DNA from: Adiantum capillus-veneris
Taxonomy: Eukaryota; Streptophyta; Polypodiopsida; Polypodiales; Pteridaceae
Length of the DNA stretch: 64,000 nt
Assembly (NCBI GenBank): GCA_014529385.2
Contig: CM043966.1
Coordinates: 111,302,468 to 111,366,467, forward strand
Reading direction: 5' to 3'
Shown: positions 33,941-45,668 of the stretch, one piece after another
Position numbering within the stretch: the stretch's first letter is position 1
Layout of the letters: every line of letters begins with the position of its first letter
Program-made: the position numbers and the translations under genes
Notes under the pieces: generated by a model
What the model was told of the DNA's origin: nothing
The model's input: the letters and a program-made list of their open reading frames with translations, nothing else
Database searches by the model: none

Positions 33941-35390
33941 TGTAGCCCACACTCTGAATAATCACCCCAAATGTTTTCATGATTTTTGGAGCTACCAGCT
34001 GTGAGCTATGATGTTTTTAGTGGACCCCAGTTTACCCATGCTATGCAGCCACACTCTCTCTTCCACTTTATCATTTTCCTCTTTCACACACACTTCTCCA
34101 CTCATCATCCCCATCTCTCTCACCACTCCTCTCTGCACACTACTCACCTTCTCCTCAACCTTGAAGAATAAGAGAAACCATGGTGAACTCATACCTCCCA
34201 CACACAATTCCATTCCAAAATTGACCACCTAGTCTCATTTTTCCTCCTCCAAATTACCCATATCTATCAAAAAACCACAAAATTCAGCCTCTTCTCTTAA
34301 AAGACAGCATCATGGTGGTTGATTACTCAGCTTCAATTACCTTGTCTCTCAAGGAAGGTCAAGAGTGGAGAAAAAATGTACCGTCAAAGCTAGTGGACCG
34401 TCAACAAGCGTCAAAATTGGCCCTACTCAAGACACTTGGAGCATCAACCTTGTAAGAAATCCACCTTTTCTTACCTCTTAAGAGTTTTTTCTTCCTTATT
34501 TGTATCCTACATGGATACTCCCATTGTAAATATTCAATTCCATTTGTAAATTAATACTAACTCTACTAACACTAACCCACTATGAAAAGTCCTATCACCT
34601 CCATTTCTCTCCTCTCTCTTTCCCCACCAACTTCTTGATAATTCCAAGCAAAAGAAATTAGATAAATTGCTGAAAATCTAACCCAACCATGGTTAGAGGA
34701 GTAACCCTAGCCTTCAAAATTGCTATAAAAGGAGGGTGTAGCTAGCATAAAAGGGGGAAGCCATAAGCAAGAGCACTATGCTATAGCTTGAGAAGCCAAC
34801 CTCAACCTCTCTAGAAGGAGCTCTTGAGTGGAGGCTCATTGTCTTATGCATGTGCATGTGTTGTAATAGGGGATTAGCAAGGGAAATCTATGCCATTGTA
34901 AGAGAGAGAGTGATCATTCAATTGAGAGTAGGAAATCTATCATTTCTCCTACTAGTGTAAGCCCAACATTCGCTGAATCAAGGAGGGTGGATTTGGACTA
35001 ATCTTGGATATTTTGTCTCCCTTCCAACGCGAAGTAATGGACAACAATGATGCGTAAGTGTCTTGGTTTTTTTTAAGTTCTTGATAGCTTGTCTCTGGTG
35101 TTGTCATCAATCTAGCCATAAATCCCACATACTGTAAGAGGGCGACAGGGTGGAGAGGACTCCCCTGGCCTTAAGACAGTGATTGGGGTGGCTTTTCTAG
35201 TGATGTGTTGTGGTGAAATTTACGCAAGCTATGTTGAACAAGTACTAATCTCACTTTGATTTGTCATGACAGATTTGTAAGAAGGTATTAATGCAACAAG
35301 CACCCCCTCCCCCTTTTCTCTCTCTTTCTTAAATATATAGTTGTGTTTGCTTCATCATCGCCGATACGTTTCAAAGCATCCCGAGCACTA

Positions 35391-35422
<32 letters not shown>

Positions 35423-35683
35423 GTGTTTTAGTGTGTGAGAGTATTCCATTGGTGTTAGGGTTAGTGTAATTCCTTGCTTGTTTGTGGGTTGCTCTAACGA
35501 TTCTCCTCTTTTGCGTCCTAGTTCGCTCTTAAACTAGGTGGTGCCCCTTGTGTAGTTGGGATTTGGCGGTGGGTTTGTTGTTTTGGTTTGTGTTGTGTTG
35601 TGCCCCAGCCCCATTGAGCAGCACGGGAGCCTTGAAGGGTGTCTAGAGGCCACTCTTCTTGTTGCCCGCCCCGGACCGCCTCA
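33941..35683 (+). repeat. Element 2 3' LTR (part shared with the 5' LTR)
   Basis: TGTAGCCCAC... to ...ACCGCCTCA, 1,743 bp, nearly identical to the 5' LTR. Examples of the few differences: AAATGTTTTC against AAATTTTTTC near the start; AACGCGAAG against AACGTGAAG; GTGTAATTCC against GTGTAAAACC near the end. The LTR may extend upstream to 33010. Confidence 0.9.
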
Positions 35684-36724
35684 GTGTTTAGCAACCGTTG
35701 CAGCCTGTGAGTGCAATGGATGACACCATGGTGAAGGGTGGTCATTTTCTTGGTTGGGGTACCAACGTTGTAACTTTCTCTAACAAGGTATCTGTGGCTC
35801 TGACGATTGAGTTGCCACTACAAAATTTGACACTAGTGGTGGGCAAGGCCTTTAATGTGGTGTTGGCGAAGGCATAAGAGTTGATTAACTCATCAACTAT
35901 GTCACCCGTGGCTCTGATGTTGGTTGTGGAACTGTGTACGTGGTGCAGGATTTGGTGAGTCGCATTATCGACTCTGTCTTAGTTGGGATGCATCCAACCG
36001 TCAGGCAACTCTTGCCTCACTATCCGCCAAGAGTGAAAAGCTATAAGAGGAGCTTCGTTAGCTTGAGAAATAGGTTTGAGAGCTTGAAACTACGATTAGC
36101 CAAGTTGGGAATGTGCTAAAAGGGTTTGAATATTTCCTTTCATCAACATTGAGATGCAGACAATTTGAGACAACCAAAAAAGTTTTTTTCCCTCGCCGGA
36201 ATATTATGGCCGGACGGTGGCCCGAAAGTGGTGGGAACATGACTGGTCGGTTGGCCGGTGGCCTATAGTCAATGGCCGGTGGCCGGTGGCCGAATTCAAA
36301 AGCGGACATGTCTTCTAAAGGTCTACCACACATGGGCGGATTGAAGGGTCCAAATTGTACTTATCTACACAAGGGCGCGTACACATGGCTGCCTCTCATG
36401 AGAGAGGGCAGCCCTTTTGGAGGCCATTTCTACACATTTCATAGTGTGAAGTTGATGCAACAAGGTGAGTGTGAGGTGGTGAGAGTGAAGCAAGGCAGGA
36501 GCTCCATTAAGGGTATAATCCCTTTGTAAAGTACTTCTTGTTTTGAAGTACTAAAGCTATTGAGTGGATGCTTTCCCGTGGACGTAGCCCACATTGGGTG
36601 AACCACGTATATCGTGTGTACTCTCTCTCTCTCTCTACTCTATAATCTTTTGTGTGTGAAATTTATCTCTCTCCATTAAGTAATCTACTCAAATATCTAT
36701 TTAGCTACGTCATATTTCCTAACA
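35684..36724 (+). repeat. Array LTR 3
   Basis: Starts at base 6 of the LTR consensus (GTGTTTAGC) directly after element 2 and ends CTAACA. It is otherwise full length. Confidence 0.8.
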
Positions 36725-36798
36725 CTTGGTAAGTGCACACACGATGTTGTTGACACAAAATAAGACCAAGATCTCCTTGAGTGTGTGTGTGAGTGTGC

Positions 36799-36862
<64 letters not shown>

Positions 36863-37071
36863 ATGGCTCATTATTTTTTGTTGTTGTGCATGTGTATGTG
36901 TGTGTGTGTGTGTGTGTGAGAGCGAGTGAGAGAGAGAGAAAGAGAGAAAGAGCATGAGTCACATCACTTGGAGATAATGGGAAGAAAACGCATGGAGAAT
37001 CGATATACTGCAGCTACACCCCATAGCGCCGTGTCGTCAACAAGTAATTGTGTGTGCGTGTGCGTGCGCAC

Positions 37072-37115
<44 letters not shown>

Positions 37116-37726
37116 GCAAATTCAGCAAGTTAAAATACAGTAAAACCGATTATTTGTGAACATTGGTTCCAATTAAGCATTTCATAAGGTTCATGAATCA
37201 CAAAAAGCTTTCAAATTTGAAGGGTGACCTACTACTTTTTCATTTTCTTTCTACACAAATTGGAAGGGCATACAGACATGTTTTTCTAAATTTTTCTACA
37301 ATTTATATCTACACTATTCTATCTATACTATTTATAATGGAGCTTAAAATTTTCCAAGAAGGAGAGGGCCTCCACACGTCACCTCTTGGAGCGTTTGCAC
37401 GGACTTGCAGTGCAAATGCACCTTTCAAATGGAATTTGGAAACTTAAGCTATGCTGTTTAGACCTATAGCCGCTCGAGTGTGTGTGTGTGTGTGTGTGTC
37501 ACACACACACACACACACATCTATGTGTGTGTGTGTGAGAGAGAGAGAGATCAATGAGACTCAATGATTGGAGATAGAGAGAGAGAGAGCACGACTGACA
37601 CATGTGTGTGTGTGTGTCTGAGAGAGAGAGAGAGGGGGGGGGGAGAGAGAGAGAGAGAGAGGGGGAGAGAGAGAGAGAGAGTATGGGTCGCACACCTTGC
37701 CGTTTGTAAATTTTCCTTACCAGCTA
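36725..37726 (+). repeat. Array internal segment 3
   Basis: All standard blocks are present. The GAGAGGACCGTCATGCAT block found in segments 0, 1, 4 and 10 is missing, as it also is in segment 5. Confidence 0.78.
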
Positions 37727-38699
37727 TGTTGGTGTTTAGCGACTGTTGCAGCCTGTGAGTGCAATGGATGACACCATGGTGAAGGGTGGACATTTTCTTG
37801 GTTGGGGTACCAGCGTTGTTACTTTATCTAACAAGGTATCTGTGGCTCTGAAGATTGAGTTGCCACTACAAAATTTGACACTAGTGGTGGGCAAAGCCTT
37901 GAATGTGGTGTTGGCGGAGCCATAAGAGTTGATTCACTGATCAACTACGTCACCCGTGCTTCTGATGTTGGTTGTGGAGCTGTGTACGTGGTGCAGGATT
38001 TGGTGATTCGCATTATCGACTCTGTCTTAGTTGGGATGCATCAAACCGTCAGGAAACTCTTACCTCACTGTCCGCCAAGAGAGAAAAGCTATAATAGTAG
38101 CTTCGTAAGGTTGAGAAATATGTTTGAGAGCTTGAAACTACGATTAGCCAAGTTGGGAAGGTGCTAAAAGGGTTTGAATGTTTCCTTTCATCAACATTGA
38201 GATGTAGGCAATTTGAGACAACCAGAACAGTTTTTTTCCCTCCATAGAATATTCCTTTTCGCTGGAATATTATGGCCGGACGGCGGCCGGAAAGTGGTCG
38301 GAACACGACCGGTCGGTTGGCTGGTGGCCGGTGGGTCCGGTGGTCGGAAGTCAATGGGCCAGTGGCTGATTTCCGAATTTGAAAGCGGACTTGTCTTCTC
38401 AAGGGCAGCCACACATGGGCGGAGTGAAGGGTCGGATTTGGTCTTATCTACACAAGGGCGGCTACACATGGCTGCCTCTCATGAGAGAGGGCAGCCCTTT
38501 TGGAGGCCATTTCTACACATTTCGTAGTGTGAAGTTGATGCAACAAGGTGAGTGTGAGGTGGTGAGAGGGAAGCAAGGCGGGAGCTCCATTAAGGGTATA
38601 ATCCCTTTGTAAACTATTTCTTGTCTTTAAGTACTAAAACCATTGAGTGGCTGCTTTCCCGTGGACGTAGCCCACATTGGGTGAACCGCATATATCGTG

Positions 38700-38739
<40 letters not shown>

Positions 38740-38823
38740 TATAATCTTTTGTGTGTGAAATTTATCTCTCTCCATTAAGTAATCTACTCAAATATCTATT
38801 TAGCTATGTCATATTTCCTAACA
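37727..38823 (+). repeat. Array LTR 4
   Basis: Full length, about 1,097 bp, TGTTGG...CTAACA. It has the longer GAATATTCCTTTTCGC variant before the minisatellite, shared with LTRs 0, 7, 9 and 10. Confidence 0.8.
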
Positions 38824-38877
38824 CCTGGTAAGTGCACACACGATGTTGTTGACACAAAATAAGACCAAGCTCGCCTT

Positions 38878-38930
<53 letters not shown>

Positions 38931-38996
38931 GTGTCTAAGAGAGAGGACCGTCATGCATATGTTTTGCTACCCACCGCACCCTGTGTGTGTGAGACA

Positions 38997-39044
<48 letters not shown>

Positions 39045-39260
39045 ATAGCTCATTATTTTTTGTTATTGTGCATGTGTATGTGTGTGTGTGAGAGAGAGAG
39101 AGAGCGAGTGAGAGAGAGAGAAAGAGAGAAAGAGCATGAGTCACATCATTGGGAGATCATGGGAAGAAAAGGCAAGGAGAATTGATATACTACAACTACA
39201 TCCCATAGCGCTGTGTCTGCAACAAGTAATTGTGTTTGCATGTGCGTGTGCACTCGCGAG

Positions 39261-39311
<51 letters not shown>

Positions 39312-39771
39312 CAAATTCAGCAAGTTAAAATACACTAAAACCGATTATTTGTGAACATTGCTTCCAATTAAGCATTTCATAAGGTTCATGAATCACAAAC
39401 AGTCCTCAAATTTAAAGGGTGACCTACTACTTTTCCTTTCTTAGAAGGTTCCTTTTTCTTCCTGCACAAATTGGAAGGGCATACATATAAGTTTTTCTAA
39501 ATTTTTGTACAGTTTATATCTACACTATTCTATCTATACTATTTATAATGGAGATGAAAAGTTTCAAAGAAGGAGAGGGCTTTCGTACGTCAGCTCTTGG
39601 AGCGTTTGCACGGAGTTGCAGTGCAAATGCACCTTTCAAATGAAATTTGGAAACTTAAGCTATCTTGTTCAAACCTATAGCCACTCGAGTGTGTGTGTAT
39701 GTGTGACACACACACACAGATTGGAGTCTATGTGTGTGTGTGAGAGAGAGAGATCAACGAGACTCAACGAT

Positions 39772-39809
<38 letters not shown>

Positions 39810-39829
39810 ACGGTTGACACCTCTGTGTT

Positions 39830-39882
<53 letters not shown>

Positions 39883-39950
39883 CAGAGAGAGAGAGAGAGA
39901 GAGAGTACTCGTTGCACACCTTGCCGTTTGTAAATTTTCCTTACCAGCTA
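38824..39950 (+). repeat. Array internal segment 4
   Basis: Complete block order including the GACCGTCATGCAT block. TG and GA runs are long. No ORF. Confidence 0.78.
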
Positions 39951-40980
39951 TGTTGGTGTTTAGCAACCGTTGAAGCCTGTGAGTGCAATGGATGACACCA
40001 TGGTGAAGGGTGGTCATTTTCTTGGTTGGGGTACCAACGTTGTAACTTTCTCTAACAAGGTATCTGTGGCTCTGACGATTGAGTTGCCACTACAAAATTT
40101 GACACTAGTGGTGGGCGAAGCCTTTAATGTGGTGTTGGCGAAGGCATAAGAGTTGATTAACTCATCAACTATGTCACCCGTGGCTCTGATGTTGGTTGTG
40201 GAACTATGTACGTGGTGCAGGATTTGGGGATTCGCATTATCGACTCTGTCTTAGTTGGGATGCATCCAACCGTGAGGCAACTCTTGCCTCATTGTCCACC
40301 AAGAGTGAAAAGCTATAAGAGGAGCTTCGTTAGGTTGAGAAAGAGGTTTGAGAGCTTGAAACTACGATTAGCCAAGTTGGGAATGTGCTAAAAGGGTGGT
40401 TTGAATATTTCCTTTCATGAAGATTGAGATGCAGGCAATTTGAGACAACCAAAAAAGATCTTTTCCCTCGCCGGAATATTATGGTCGGACGGCGCCCAAA
40501 AAGTGGTCGGAACACGATTGGTCGGTTGGCCGGTGGCCGGTGGCCGAATTCAAAAGCGGACTTGTCTTCTCAAGGGGTGCCACACATGGGCGGATTGAAG
40601 GGTCCAAATTGTACTTATCTACACAAGGGCGGCTACACATGGCTGCCTCTCATGAGAGAGGGCAGTCCTTTTGGAGGCCATTTCTACACATTTCATAGTG
40701 TGAAGTTGATGCAACAAGGTGAGTGTGAGGTGGTGAGAGTGAAGCAAGGCAGGAGCTCCATTAAGGGTATAATCCCTTTGTAAACTACTTCTTGTTTTGA
40801 AGTACTAAAGCCATTGAGTGGCTGCTTTCCCGTGGACGTAGCCCACATTGGGTGAACCACGTATATCGTGTGTACTCTCTCTCTCTCTCTCTACTCTATA
40901 ATCTTTTGTGTGTGAAATTTATATCTCTCCATTAAGTAATCTACTCAAATATCTATTAAGCTACGTCATATTTCCTAACA
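39951..40980 (+). repeat. Array LTR 5
   Basis: Full length but short (1,030 bp), mainly because the GGCCGGT minisatellite has its fewest copies here. It ends CTAACA. Confidence 0.8.
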
Positions 40981-41034
40981 CCTGGTAAGTGCACACACGA
41001 TGTTGTTGACACAAAATAAGACCAAGCTCGCCTT

Positions 41035-41089
<55 letters not shown>

Positions 41090-41299
41090 CATGGCTCATT
41101 ATTTTTTGTTGTTGTGCATGTGTATGTGTGTGTGTGTGTGAGAGAGCGAGTGAGAGAGAGAGAAAGAGAGAAAGAGCATGAGTCACATCACTTGGAGATC
41201 ATGGGAAGAAAACGCAAGGAGAATTGATATACTCCAGCTACACCCCATGGCGCCATGTCTACAACAAGTAATTGTGTGTGCATGTGCGTGCGCACTCAC

Positions 41300-41343
<44 letters not shown>

Positions 41344-41703
41344 GCAAATTCAGCAAGTTAAAATACACTAAAACCAATTATTTGTGAACATTGGTTCCAA
41401 TTAAGCATTTCATAAGGTTCATGAATCACAAAAAGCCCTCAAATTTGAAGGGTGACCTACTACTTTTCCTTTTTCTTTCTACACAAATTGGAAGGGCATA
41501 CAGATATGTTTTTCTAAATTTTTCTACAATTTATTTCTACACTATTCTATCTATACTATTTATAATGGAGCTTAAAATTTTCCAAGAAGGAGAGGGCCTC
41601 CACACGTCATCTTATGGAGCGTTTGCACAGACTTGCAGTGCAAATGCACCTTTCAAATGGAATTTGGAAACTTAAGCTATGATGTTCAGACCTACAGCCA
41701 CTC

Positions 41704-41753
<50 letters not shown>

Positions 41754-41832
41754 CACACACACACACACACACACACAGAGATTGGCATCTATGTGTGTGT
41801 GAGAGAGAGAGAGATCAACTAGACTCAACGAT

Positions 41833-41868
<36 letters not shown>

Positions 41869-41912
41869 ATGGGTCGCACACCTTGCCGTTTGTAAATTTT
41901 CCTTACCAGCTA
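40981..41912 (+). repeat. Array internal segment 5
   Basis: Lacks the GACCGTCATGCAT block, like segment 3. It is the shortest complete internal segment. Confidence 0.78.
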
Positions 41913-42218
41913 TATTGGTGTTAAGCAACCGTTGCAGCCTGTGAGTGCAATGGATGACACCATGGTGAAGGGTGGACATTTTCTTGGTTCGGGTACCAGC
42001 GTTGTTACTTTGTCTAACAAGGTATCTGTTGCTTTGACGAATGAGTTGCCACTACAAAATTATACACTAGTGGTGGGCAAAGCCTTGAATGTGGTGTTGG
42101 CGGAGCCATAAGAGTTGATTCGCTCATCAACTACGTCACCCGTGCTTCTGATATTGGTTGTGGAATTGTGTACGTGGTGCAGGATTTGGTGATTCGCATT
42201 ATCGACTCTGTCTTGGTT
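41913..42218 (+). repeat. Array LTR 6, 3'-truncated
   Basis: About the first 305 bp of the LTR (start TATTGG). At ...GACTCTGTCTTGGTTG it jumps to GAGACCTATAGCCGCTCGAG, which is late internal sequence. About 1.6 kb of the period is deleted. Confidence 0.75.
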
Positions 42219-42337
42219 GAGACCTATAGCCGCTCGAGTGTGTGTAAGTGTGTGTGACACACACACAAATTGGCATCTATGTGTGTGTGTGAGAGAGAGA
42301 GAGATCAACGAGACTCAACGATTGGAGAGAGAGATAG
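42219..42337 (+). repeat. Array internal segment 6, left fragment
   Basis: The late internal part (CCTATAGCCGCTCGAG, TG/AC runs, GATCAACGAGACTCAACGATTGG, GA run). It is interrupted in the GA run by the LINE and resumes at about 45897. Confidence 0.75.
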
Positions 42338-42351
42338 ATAGATAGATTTTA
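42338..42351 (-). repeat. LINE 3' tail, (GATA)n / (TATC)n
   Basis: GATAGATAGATAGA joins the LINE 3' end to the array GA run. The second LINE copy has the same, longer, tail at about 54361. Confidence 0.75.
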
Positions 42352-42378
42352 TTATCGTCCTCGGAGGTCAAATATGAC

Positions 42379-44669
42379 CTATGGGACCAAAGTTACATGT
42401 GATGTAGTATGTGTATGGCTGATGAGTGACTCTCGATGCTCCAAAATTGTAGTGATGAGAGTCGCAATGGAGAGCCCACACTTTGGCTGGGAGAGGAAAG
42501 TGTGTAGGTCTAAGTTATGGCTGAAAATGTGAGAGAAGCAAGTTCGGATGTGATCAAAAGCTGAGCACTCTAGTAGTGTGTGGTACTCAGACTCTCGAAC
42601 TTGCAGTGAGCATAATGTGCACAATCGATTTGACTCTTCTCCATTGCCCCAACGCCCTATCTCGCATCGAAGGAAATGGGAGCTAAGCCGAATTGCTGCG
42701 ATAGTGCATATCGTGGACAAGGGAATAGGTTCAAGCATGAAGTGTGAGTACGGTTTCCTCTCTCAGCAAAGAGCATGGTTTTGTAGTTGGGGGCAATATA
42801 GGTGGTGTAATGTATGAAGCGTGGCCCACCGGATTTCTCCCAAGCCGCAATACATTGGCGTTGTAGAAAAGCTTCATTCACTTGAGAGTCAATTGAAGCA
42901 TCATGTAGCAAGTGTAATGTATCCCATCTCCCAAACAACTTCTTTATGTCTTGCATCCATCCCGTGCTCAAGATCTTGCTTTTATGCGTCTTTTGAACTT
43001 TTTTGCTTGCTTCCCATGCAATTGTAGGAAGTCGATGTGAGGGGTTTTGACGCATCTTTATCATGTACTCCACAACCCTTTCCATGCCCATAACCTCAAT
43101 TGGAAGAGATCCCGACTCAAGAAGTAGGAGCATATATGGTGTTTGTGTCTTAACTTGGAGAAAGTTTGTAAGAAAACGCTTTTGGACATTCTCAAACTCT
43201 TTCCAAGTAGACTTTGAGATGCTCCCACCCCACACTTCAACTCCATAAAGAAGAACCGGTGTCACCAATGCATCAAAAAGATACTTCTTGAGAACCCAAC
43301 ACTTGATGTTTCCTGCATTACACATGTTCTCAAATGCATAATATGCTCTCTTTCCCGCTTCCAAACGACACATAGCACATTCATGCCACTTGTGATTGCA
43401 TGGAACCTCAAGGCCAAGGTACTTAAAGCTCTCAACAACAAGTGTCTCGTTGTTGTACACAATGCATGGCTTCTCCTTATGGTTGGTTTTCACAAGCATA
43501 ACCTTTGTTTTGGATTCATTTACAATCAGCCCACTATGCAAGCAAAAGTTCTCAAGGACAACCATAAGCTTTTGTGCATCTTCTAAAGTGTGTGCTAGAA
43601 GCACTACATCATCCGCATACAACAAAAGCATGATTACCGCATTGCAAATAGTGACCTCTTCAATGCCTTCTTCTTGCATAAAGTCAAGTACCATTTGTTC
43701 CAATTGATCGATGCATAGACCAAAGAAAGCTTCCCATTTAGTTTCCAATGGTGCATCACATTGAAGTTTTGTCATCCATAATTTTTGCTCAACCATTTCA
43801 ATGTACATTGGTGCCCGTTTGAAATCCATACATAGTGATAACTTCTCTTTCCTTTGGCTGAGATTATCATGCTTAGTTGCTTCTCCACATGAAAGGTCAA
43901 TACATAAGGTGCGATGGTCGGATTCCGGGGTCCATTGACCAAACATAAAACTCTTTATGCGATACATGATGGCTTCAGAGAGTAGCATATAGTCAATCAC
44001 ACTATCCCCATTATGTCTTCTACATGTAAATCCATTGGTTCCACCCCACAAAGATACACCATTGGCAATGAGCATACTCGTGCTATTACACATGTGTAAA
44101 AGTAACTTTCCATAGTGATCCGGCTCTTTCTCATCCATTGAAGTACGATCATACAAGTGAACTTCCTCCAACTCCCTTGAAATGTATGGCATATCAAATT
44201 GTTGAGTATCATGCTGCAATGTTTTTGTGCGAGCATTCATATCCCCAAATACAATAACATCACCTTCACCTTTGAAATAAGCAATGTCCTCTTCCAAATC
44301 AGAAAATGGTTGATCTCTATCCATGCAAGCATAAAAGGGAGAATCATGATGAGGAATGTAGCAACCGGCTACAAAAATGGGTGCTCTTTTTGGTGTCATA
44401 ATTTTCAGCCATACATAACGTTTGTACTTGTCATCTTTCATAATTGATACAAAATCTTCCAATCCTTTCTTAACCATACATGCTAACCCTCCTTGTCCTC
44501 TTCGTTGCTTGAGATTCTTTGACCACATCAATGAATGTACATTGTAATCCTCCAAGCCGTTAATCCTTTGTGTATCATGCTCCCAAGTTTCAACAAGAAG
44601 TACAACATCGGCTTTGCTTGTTAGTTCATCAATTCCAACCCCCGCATTCCATGGGTATCCATTACAATT
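42379..44669 (-). pseudogene. LINE ORF2: endonuclease and partial reverse transcriptase
   Basis: Nicks target DNA and primes reverse transcription. The frame is open from just after a TGA at 44670-44672. N to C: endonuclease with VVLLVETWEHD, GDMNART, SVIDYMLLS and SDHRTLCIDL; then directly, at about 43725, GLCIDQLEQMV and the catalytic LLYADDVVLLA of RT. The RT fingers and early palm motifs that should lie between are absent, yet the frame is kept, so an in-frame deletion joined EAF to FGLC. Downstream comes the usual thumb/C-terminal region (VKSFKYLGLE-like, VLLYGVEVWGG). A frameshift near 42735 separates the final Cys-rich part (CTLC...H-LLEC), which stays open to 42379. Confidence 0.85.
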
Positions 44670-44717
44670 TCAAAAGCATATTTTCAATTGTAACTCGGTC
44701 TCATAGGTCACGCATCC

Positions 44718-45668
44718 CTATTTCCTTGAGAGACTTGCCTCCTCCTTGGGCACATTTTCTTCATGAGAGATTTCCTTGTTTTTATTATTCTTTTCCTCAT
44801 ATGCCTTGCGACGCATATTTTGTTGCTTAATAGTGCGATCTTCACATACAAAACATTTTGTATTCCTCAAATAGATCCAACTATTATCAAGGATAATCTT
44901 TTGCTTGGTCTCATCCGGCATGGTGCATACAATTGGCCGTTCTCCCGAGCGAGGAGCTCCTTGCTTCCCCACTCTATGTGCTCCATAGACCATAACTTTG
45001 GACATGCCAAAGTGGGTTTTGAAAAAATCTTCAATAACAATGGCAAGAGAAGGAGGTGTCTCTAACTTCTCTTCGGGAATTCCACAAATAACAATGTTCT
45101 TGGAACGTCGCTCCCGTTCCTTCAACTCCTCCACATCTACATTCTCAACATTCTTTGTTTGAACCATAGCTTGCATGAGTGAGAAATTAGAAACCACATT
45201 GCTACCACATACATCAGCCCAAGACTTGTTTGTGCATACATTTTTCATGTCGCATACATCCCGGCTCATAGTGTCAAATTTCTTCTCTTTCAATACATGG
45301 TCATGCTCTACTTTGCTCATCCGCTCCTTCAAAGCATTCAAGTCCACAAGAGAGCGTTTACATTCCTTGACTTCCTCTTCAAGTTGCATCAAACGTGTTG
45401 TTTGCATCTCAAGTGTCCTCTTGAGATTCTCATTCTCAACCACAAGTACCCATAGTGTGCCATTCTCCATTGCAAGTGCTCGTAAGTCTTCGCCTTGTTT
45501 GTTTACGGTCTCTTGCAATGATACCAAGTACGCCATGATCATGGTTTCCGATGTCGTTGGTTGGGTGGTTGTGTTGCTATCTCTACACTTAGGAGATTTT
45601 GGATCATTTTCCACAATGGTTGTGGATCTTGTTGAAGAAGAAGAACCCTTGAGAGTGCCGGAAGACAT
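44718..45668 (-). CDS. LINE ORF1 protein (316 aa)
   Basis: RNA-binding chaperone of LINE particles. ATG at 45668. It has a Ser/Thr-rich N-terminus, a coiled coil at about residues 60-145 (heptads around LVVENENLKRTLEMQTTRLM), then an RRM-like segment from about residue 190 beginning RRSKNIVICGIPEE with YGAHRVGKQG and RPIVCTMPD, and a basic C-terminus with a Lys/Glu-rich tail. The frame is intact. About 50 bp separate it from ORF2 and the leader upstream is only about 220 bp. Confidence 0.85.
   Translation of the reverse strand: MSSGTLKGSSSSTRSTTIVENDPKSPKCRDSNTTTQPTTSETMIMAYLVSLQETVNKQGEDLRALAMENGTLWVLVVENENLKRTLEMQTTRLMQLEEEVKECKRSLVDLNALKERMSKVEHDHVLKEKKFDTMSRDVCDMKNVCTNKSWADVCGSNVVSNFSLMQAMVQTKNVENVDVEELKERERRSKNIVICGIPEEKLETPPSLAIVIEDFFKTHFGMSKVMVYGAHRVGKQGAPRSGERPIVCTMPDETKQKIILDNSWIYLRNTKCFVCEDRTIKQQNMRRKAYEEKNNKNKEISHEENVPKEEASLSRK

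Larger units (their letters stand above)
24298..35683 (+). mobile_element. Ty3/gypsy retrotransposon of Tat type, element 2 (about 11.4 kb)
   Basis: Plus-strand element: 5' LTR, PBS, four accessory leader ORFs in two similar pairs, gag, protease, RT, two RNase H domains (gypsy type then archaeal type), integrase, 3' non-coding region and 3' LTR. The dual RNase H places it in the Tat lineage (Ogre/Retand/Tat), where extra ORFs upstream of gag are known. LTR copies differ at only about ten to fifteen sites over 1.74 kb, so it is recent. No target-site duplication: the left flank is array LTR 2 cut near its end, the right flank is array LTR 3 from its sixth base. Confidence 0.92.

Noticed and set aside
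24298-35683. Element 2 as an integrated plant pararetrovirus
   Set aside because: It has LTRs, a D-D-35-E integrase and a second RNase H, and no movement-protein motif, so it is a Tat-type retrotransposon.
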